A DNA stretch of 9,919 nucleotides, taken from positions 1 through 9,919 of the forward strand of contig JAIRTU010000288.1 of the NCBI GenBank assembly GCA_031254735.1, in the 5' to 3' direction. Position numbers and translations under genes: made by a program. Shown piece by piece: positions 6,348 through 9,919 of this stretch (positions are counted from its first letter, which is position 1; each line of letters starts with the position of its first letter). The notes beneath the pieces are model-generated. The model was not told the DNA's origin and did not search any database. It saw only the letters and a program-made list of their open reading frames with translations. Source of the DNA: Bacteroidales bacterium. GTDB taxonomy: Bacteria > Bacteroidota > Bacteroidia > Bacteroidales > WCHB1-69.

Positions 6348-7094
6348 TTATTTCTTCCCCTGATTGGCAACTTCGTCCATCAATTTCTTTAACGTTGCTT
6401 CGTCTGCCAAAAAATAATCTTTTTGCAGATTCATGTTTTCGTCAAATTCAAACACATAAGGGATTCCTGTCGGCAGGTTCAACCCGACAATATCCTCATC
6501 GCTGATATTTTTCAGATATTTGACAATTCCCCGCAAGCTGTTTCCGTGGGCGGCGATGATAACTTCTTTTTTCTCGATTAATGTTGCTCGAATTTCATCT
6601 TCCCAATACGGAACTATCCGCTTTACGGTATCGGTCAATGCTTCGGTGGCGGGAGTTGCCTCTACGCTGTCCAATCCCTGATACCGCACGTCGTTGGCAG
6701 GGTGTCGTTCGTCGGAAAGCTCTAATGCGGGCGGACGCACATCGTAACTTCTTCTCCAAATCAAAACCTGCTCTTCTCCGTATTTGTCTACCATTTCCCG
6801 CTTGTTCAAGCCTTGCAACGTGCCGTAATGTTTTTCGTTCAAACGCCATGTCTTTTCAACGGGAAGCCACAACAAATCCATTTCTTCCAACGCGATGTTC
6901 AACGTCTTGATTGCTCTTTTCAAAAAAGAAGTGTAGGCAAAACGAAAGGCAAACCCTTTTTCTTTCATTTGTCTGCCGGCTTCTGCGGCTTCTTTCATTC
7001 CTCTTTCAGACAAATCGACGTCTGTCCACCCTGTAAATCTGTTTTCTTTGTTCCACACGCTTTCTCCGTGACGGAGTAATACCAATCTGTACAT
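6348..7094 (-). CDS. gpmA: 2,3-bisphosphoglycerate-dependent phosphoglycerate mutase
   Basis: GpmA interconverts 3- and 2-phosphoglycerate in glycolysis and gluconeogenesis through a phosphohistidine. The 248 residues match the usual length of about 250. Catalytic features are present: LLRHGES with the phosphorylated His9, [13 protein letters not shown] (20-32), Glu87 in [17 protein letters not shown] (114-122), and the second histidine His183 in AAHGNSLRG. The central segment is the dPGM arrangement rather than the shorter cobalamin-phosphatase-like one. It lies 12 bp downstream of the DUF721 gene and directly abuts the phosphatase gene. No unusual features are seen. Confidence 0.95.
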   Translation of the reverse strand: MYRLVLLRHGESVWNKENRFTGWTDVDLSERGMKEAAEAGRQMKEKGFAFRFAYTSFLKRAIKTLNIALEEMDLLWLPVEKTWRLNEKHYGTLQGLNKREMVDKYGEEQVLIWRRSYDVRPPALELSDERHPANDVRYQGLDSVEATPATEALTDTVKRIVPYWEDEIRATLIEKKEVIIAAHGNSLRGIVKYLKNISDEDIVGLNLPTGIPYVFEFDENMNLQKDYFLADEATLKKLMDEVANQGKK

Positions 7095-7106
7095 AAATTT
7101 TTATCG

Positions 7107-7397
7107 TTATCGTATTTCTATTTTTTTAATCAATTCTTCTCCTGTTGCTTTGTTTATTTGTTTGATAATATCGGTTTTCAACATCATCAGTTCCTGTTTG
7201 ACGGTAGGAGATGTTACATATATAATCAATGTGTGTTTGTTCAGTTCTACTTTTCTTGTGTAGCTTGCTATCATCTTGCCGACCGATTCTTTCCAGATAT
7301 TTGCAACCAACGTGCAGGTATACGCCTCTTGAAGATGATATTTTTCAAGAAACGCGGCAATAGCCTCTTCCAAACTGTATTCGTTGTGATACCTCAT
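7107..7397 (-). CDS. DUF721 (DciA-like) protein
   Basis: This small cytoplasmic protein has 96 residues and no signal peptide or membrane segment. The pattern, an N-terminal helix, then ANIWKESVGKMIASYTRKVEL, LIIYVTSPTVKQELMMLK and a final IKKIEIR, is that of the DUF721 family. DciA, which contains DUF721, is regarded as the ancestral bacterial partner that helps load the replicative helicase DnaB, so a replication role is plausible. The Bacteroidetes versions are short and, from memory, often sit near recF; here it instead leads a metabolic cluster 12 bp ahead of gpmA. A -7 box lies 52 bp upstream. Family recognition is good; function is inferred from the family alone. Confidence 0.78.
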   Translation of the reverse strand: MRYHNEYSLEEAIAAFLEKYHLQEAYTCTLVANIWKESVGKMIASYTRKVELNKHTLIIYVTSPTVKQELMMLKTDIIKQINKATGEELIKKIEIR

Positions 7398-7448
7398 ATA
7401 TTGATTAACAAATATCTTTAACGTTTATTATGAATTATACAATCGGTG

Positions 7449-7456
7449 CAAATATA
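7449..7456 (-). promoter_or_regulatory. Bacteroidetes -7 box of the DUF721-gpmA-phosphatase-glmM-pth unit (TATATTTG)
   Basis: The minus strand reads TATATTTG, matching TAnnTTTG exactly, in the 146-bp gap between hydE and the DUF721 gene. No clear -33 partner is seen. If it is used, transcription starts near 7442 with a leader of about 45 nt and covers five tightly packed genes. The gap also separates these genes from hydE. Confidence 0.5.
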
Positions 7457-7525
7457 CTGCTTTTTGAGGAGAATAAATTGTTTTTCCTTAAATAAATTTT
7501 GCATCATCCTTGTGTTTTTCTTCTC

Positions 7526-7543
7526 CGCCTGTTTGCAGAGGCG
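7526..7543 (-). terminator. Hairpin immediately after the hydE stop codon
   Basis: CGCCT and AGGCG pair across an 8-base loop, directly abutting the hydE TGA. On the minus strand it is followed by an A/G-rich stretch instead of U, so it is at best a weak or factor-dependent terminator, or an RNA 3'-end stabiliser. Confidence 0.3.
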
Positions 7544-8623
7544 TCAGCGTTTCGAGAAAAAATGTTTAGAATCGCCATATTCGCCGTAACCAATGGTATC
7601 GCCTGCATACCGTATTCTTGCTTCGAGGCAATGTTTGCATTTTTCCGCATCTTCGTGGATACAGGGTTTGTTGGCGTAGATCATGTAATTTTCTCTGTAT
7701 TGTTGAGGCGTCAGGTTGGGCATGATGATATTCGCCCCGACGGTCAAGGCTTTTTCCCGCCCCAATTTATCGATAGCCTGCATTGCCGTAGTGGAAACGA
7801 TATTAATATCTTTCATCATAATGCGCAAAACGGCAATCATTTTCAAGGTGAGTTCAAAACGTTCGTCTTGCAGCAGCAAAGTATCTCTGTATTGATAAAG
7901 GGGCGTGTCGGCATGTTCAAGATAAGGTCCCATGCCAACCATATCAACGTCTTTCCGCTGAAAGAAAAGCAAATCATCTGCTAAATCTTCAACCGTTTGA
8001 AACGGTAAACCTATCATTACGCCTGTGCCTGTTTGATAATTCAGTTTTCGCAGCAGAGAAAGCATTTCCACTCTTTTTTTATAATCATGCAAACGGTCTT
8101 GCGGGTGAATTTTTGCATATAATTCGGGGTTGGAAGTCTCTATTCGGATAAGGTATCGTCGAGCGCCGGCATTTTTCCACGCAAGCAAAGTCTCTTCGCT
8201 TTGTTCGCCCAACGAAAGCGTAATGCCCAAGTTGGACGTTTTCAGTATCTCGTGCAAAAGATGCGTGATTTGTTCGGTAAACTTCGGCGAAGACATTTCG
8301 CCCGATTGCAGCACCAGCGAGGCGTATTTTTCTCTCTCGGCAAAAGCGGCTGCCGCCAAAACTTCTTCTTCCGTCAACGTGTAGCGGGTCAGGTTTTTGT
8401 TGTCTTTGCGAAGACCGCAATAGTAACAATTCTTTACACAATGGTTGGAATATTCTATCAACCCGCGAAAATAGACTTTGTTTCCCACGTATTTCCGTTT
8501 TGTTTCGGCTGCCTTTTCAAACAATGCCTCCTTTTCAATCCCCTGCGAACGAAGCAGTAAAACAATATCTTCCTTAGAAAAAGTCTCTGCCTCCAAAATC
8601 TGTTTGACTGTTTTTGATGTCAT
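7544..8623 (-). CDS. hydE: [FeFe]-hydrogenase H-cluster radical SAM maturase HydE
   Basis: HydE is a radical S-adenosylmethionine enzyme that acts with HydG and HydF to build the diiron part of the [FeFe]-hydrogenase active site. The 359 residues begin with a short helical region, then EYSNHCVKNCYYCGLR, whose Cys62, Cys66 and Cys69 form the CxxxCxxC motif for the radical SAM [4Fe-4S] cluster; this wording is typical of HydE. A TIM-barrel follows, with SGE (108-110) and GTGVMIGLP (199-207) as expected SAM-site elements. Near the C terminus Cys321, Cys329 and Cys332 (CX7CX2C) match the spacing of the optional second cluster known in Thermotoga maritima HydE. HydF, HydG and the hydrogenase are not in this window. 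BioB or PylB are less likely on motif wording and length. It is divergent from mnmA. Confidence 0.93.
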   Translation of the reverse strand: MTSKTVKQILEAETFSKEDIVLLLRSQGIEKEALFEKAAETKRKYVGNKVYFRGLIEYSNHCVKNCYYCGLRKDNKNLTRYTLTEEEVLAAAAFAEREKYASLVLQSGEMSSPKFTEQITHLLHEILKTSNLGITLSLGEQSEETLLAWKNAGARRYLIRIETSNPELYAKIHPQDRLHDYKKRVEMLSLLRKLNYQTGTGVMIGLPFQTVEDLADDLLFFQRKDVDMVGMGPYLEHADTPLYQYRDTLLLQDERFELTLKMIAVLRIMMKDINIVSTTAMQAIDKLGREKALTVGANIIMPNLTPQQYRENYMIYANKPCIHEDAEKCKHCLEARIRYAGDTIGYGEYGDSKHFFSKR

Positions 8624-8646
8624 ATTTATCTCAATAATTTCTTTTG

Positions 8647-8654
8647 CAAAAATA
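8647..8654 (-). promoter_or_regulatory. -7 box upstream of hydE (TATTTTTG)
   Basis: The minus strand reads TATTTTTG, a TAnnTTTG match 23 bp before the hydE ATG. This would give a leader of under 20 nt. No good -33 element is visible, and the match falls in A/T-rich sequence where chance hits are likely. Confidence 0.4.
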
Positions 8655-8678
8655 TCACAAATGTTTGTAGATTTAGTG

Positions 8679-8686
8679 TACTTTTG
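8679..8686 (+). promoter_or_regulatory. Plus-strand -7 box, distal candidate for mnmA (TACTTTTG)
   Basis: TACTTTTG is the same octamer as the hmuY box. It lies 232 bp before the mnmA ATG, so a transcript from here would have a leader of roughly 225 nt. A TTTG at 8664-8667 is too close to serve as a standard -33 element. The proximal box at 8866 is the simpler choice for mnmA. Confidence 0.35.
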
Positions 8687-8865
8687 CAGATAAATTTACG
8701 GAAGGGCATATTTATCTTCTGTCAATTGTTCAACAGGAAAAACAAAATATATTGATAACATGAACATTAATATGCATTTTCAAAACAAAGAAAGGCATGT
8801 TTCTTTTTTATTTTTGAAAAGAAAAAAAACAAGGATCAAGCAAGCCGACAACGCAACAACAACAA

Positions 8866-8873
8866 TATTTTTG
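8866..8873 (+). promoter_or_regulatory. Plus-strand -7 box, proximal candidate for mnmA (TATTTTTG)
   Basis: TATTTTTG matches TAnnTTTG and lies 45 bp before the mnmA ATG, implying a leader of about 38 nt. No clear -33 element is present. A third match at 8809-8816 lies in a T/A-rich tract and is less convincing. Confidence 0.42.
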
Positions 8874-8918
8874 ACCATATAAATTAATAAACAACCAAAA
8901 CGAGATAATATTTACGGC

Positions 8919-9919
8919 ATGGAAATAGCAGTTTTATGTTCCGGCGGAGTGGACAGTTCGGTGGTGGTACACAATCTGGTGGAATTGGGGCATCGACCGG
9001 TTCTTTTTTATATCAAAATAGGTATGGAAGACGAGACCAACAACGTACAGTGTACAGGAGAAGACGATATTTATATGGTGTCTTTTCTTGCAAAGAAATA
9101 CGGCTTGAAAATGGAAATTGTCGATCTGCAACACGAATATTGGGAAAACGTGATGAGTTATGCTATCCACGCCCTCAAAAAAGGACTTACCCCAAACCCC
9201 GACATGCTGTGCAACAAGATGATCAAATTCGGCTGTTTTGAAAAAAAATGGGGAAAAGCGTTCGATTACACCGCCACGGGACATTACGCCACAACCACCG
9301 AAATTGACCATACCGTTTTTCTTTCCACCGCCAAAGACAGGGTGAAAGACCAGACCTATTTTTTGGGACAAATCGATTATACACAGCTCTCAAAGCTGAT
9401 GTTTCCCATCGGGCATTTGCTCAAAAGCGAAGTCAGACAAATTGCCGAAGCCGCAAAACTGCCAAGTGCCGACAGAAAAGACAGTCAAGGAATTTGTTTT
9501 TTGGGAAAAATCAATTACCGCGACTTTGTGAAGAGATATTTGGGTACGAAACCCGGAAAGATTGTGGAACTCGAAACCGGAAAAATTGTAGGTACGCACG
9601 AAGGATTTTGGTTTTACACCATCGGACAGCGGAAAGGAATAGGATTGGGTGGCGGTCCGTGGTTTGTGGTCAAGAAAGATACAGAAGAAAATATTATCTA
9701 TGTCTCAAACGGCTACGACCCGCAATCGCAATACGGAAAAACAATAAACCTGCTTGACTTTCGGTTTATCGGCAGCAACATCTGGGGCGACCTCGACAAC
9801 CAAGAAATATACTTCAAAATACGACATACTCCCGAATTTACAAAAGGCATTGTAAAGAAAATCGGCGACATATACAGCATCGCTTCCGAAGAAAAGATAC
9901 AAGGCATCTCCGCAGGGCA
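8919..9919 (+). CDS. mnmA: tRNA-uridine 2-sulfurtransferase MnmA, N-terminal and central part, runs off the window
   Basis: MnmA adds the 2-thio group to the wobble uridine (U34) of Lys, Glu and Gln tRNAs in the cytoplasm, using ATP to adenylate the base and a persulfide sulfur. The ATG at 8919 begins MEIAVLCSGGVDSS, with the PP-loop SGGVDSS at residues 8-14. Catalytic residues are Asp95 and Cys98 in TPNPDMLCNKMIKF, and the second active cysteine Cys193 in RKDSQGICF. ATGHYA (119-124) and DQTYFLGQ (144-151) are also typical. The frame is open at base 9919, and its last 119 bases recur at 1-119. Joined with 1-186 it gives a complete 355-residue protein. No stop or frameshift interrupts it. Confidence 0.96.
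   Translation, partial: MEIAVLCSGGVDSSVVVHNLVELGHRPVLFYIKIGMEDETNNVQCTGEDDIYMVSFLAKKYGLKMEIVDLQHEYWENVMSYAIHALKKGLTPNPDMLCNKMIKFGCFEKKWGKAFDYTATGHYATTTEIDHTVFLSTAKDRVKDQTYFLGQIDYTQLSKLMFPIGHLLKSEVRQIAEAAKLPSADRKDSQGICFLGKINYRDFVKRYLGTKPGKIVELETGKIVGTHEGFWFYTIGQRKGIGLGGGPWFVVKKDTEENIIYVSNGYDPQSQYGKTINLLDFRFIGSNIWGDLDNQEIYFKIRHTPEFTKGIVKKIGDIYSIASEEKIQGISAG
9801..9919. repeat. 119-bp terminal direct repeat, right copy
   Basis: This is identical to 1-119, within mnmA codons 295 onward. Removing one copy leaves a 9,800-bp sequence whose ends join in frame. See the left copy for the likely origin of the match. Confidence 0.97.

Larger units (their letters stand above)
8624..8918. other. Divergent spacer between hydE and mnmA
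   Basis: This 295-bp A/T-rich region holds the start signals of both flanking genes. It contains one minus-strand and three plus-strand TAnnTTTG matches (8679-8686, 8809-8816, 8866-8873). ACAAA-TG-TTTGT (8657-8668) is an inverted repeat between the hydE box and the first plus box. T- and A-rich tracts at 8800-8830 could pair, but only through A-T pairs. I see no convincing RNA gene or riboswitch fold. A 40-codon frame at 8760-8882 is discussed among the rejected items. Confidence 0.6.

Noticed and set aside
8760..8882. A 40-codon plus-strand frame (MNINMHFQNKERH...) before mnmA
   Set aside because: It lies in very A/T-rich sequence, has no ribosome binding site at a suitable distance and resembles no family I know. 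Its end overlaps the proximal mnmA promoter box. Chance is the better explanation.
8934..9371. A 145-codon minus-strand open frame opposite mnmA
   Set aside because: It overlaps the PP-loop and catalytic region of a clear mnmA gene on the other strand and has no independent support.
1..9919. A small plasmid or phage genome
   Set aside because: The sequence closes into a circle, but no replication initiator, partition, relaxase, integrase or structural gene is present, and the genes are ordinary chromosomal ones.
1..9919. CRISPR array, tRNA or riboswitch
   Set aside because: I found no regularly spaced repeats, no cloverleaf-like stretch with GGTTCGAATCC-type arms, and no known aptamer core in the spacers.

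Overview
The window looks like chromosomal DNA of an anaerobic member of the Bacteroidetes, probably order Bacteroidales. The pointers are a HmuY/HmuR-type haem uptake pair, the [FeFe]-hydrogenase maturase HydE, a short DUF721 protein, and promoter-like TAnnTTTG (-7) boxes of the Bacteroidetes type in front of several transcription units. I see no replication, partition, mobilisation, integrase, transposase, phage, CRISPR or rRNA/tRNA gene.

Layout. Positions 1-186 are the 3' end of a plus-strand mnmA gene (tRNA 2-thiouridylase), and 8919-9919 are its 5' part. Between them everything is on the minus strand. From right to left: hydE (8623-7544); a tight housekeeping cluster of a DUF721/DciA-like protein, gpmA, a PPP-type metallophosphatase, glmM and pth (7397-3652, gaps of 12, 0, 16 and 1 nt); then hmuY and hmuR (3471-660). 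The longest gene-free stretch, 187-659, lies between the converging mnmA and hmuR ends. It is rich in palindromes, terminator-like hairpins and short repeats. A second gene-free stretch, 8624-8918, separates the divergent hydE and mnmA and carries promoter-like boxes on both strands.

The most striking property is not a gene. The first 119 bases are identical to the last 119 (9801-9919). Joined there, the sequence closes into a 9,800-bp circle, and mnmA becomes one uninterrupted 355-codon reading frame. Housekeeping genes on a small circle without any replication gene do not suggest a plasmid. Likelier explanations are a tandem duplication or excised circle of a chromosomal segment, or an assembler closing a loop; an exact 119-base overlap looks like a k-mer overlap.

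Functionally the genes fall into separate jobs: tRNA wobble-uridine thiolation (MnmA), hydrogenase H-cluster assembly (HydE), a probable replicative-helicase partner (DUF721), glycolysis (GpmA), phosphatase signalling (PPP family), amino-sugar supply for peptidoglycan (GlmM), peptidyl-tRNA recycling (Pth) and haem capture plus outer-membrane import (HmuY, HmuR). I do not see a convincing new multi-gene system. The items worth a second look are the circular junction, the repeat-rich 187-659 spacer, and details of the haem-uptake pair.
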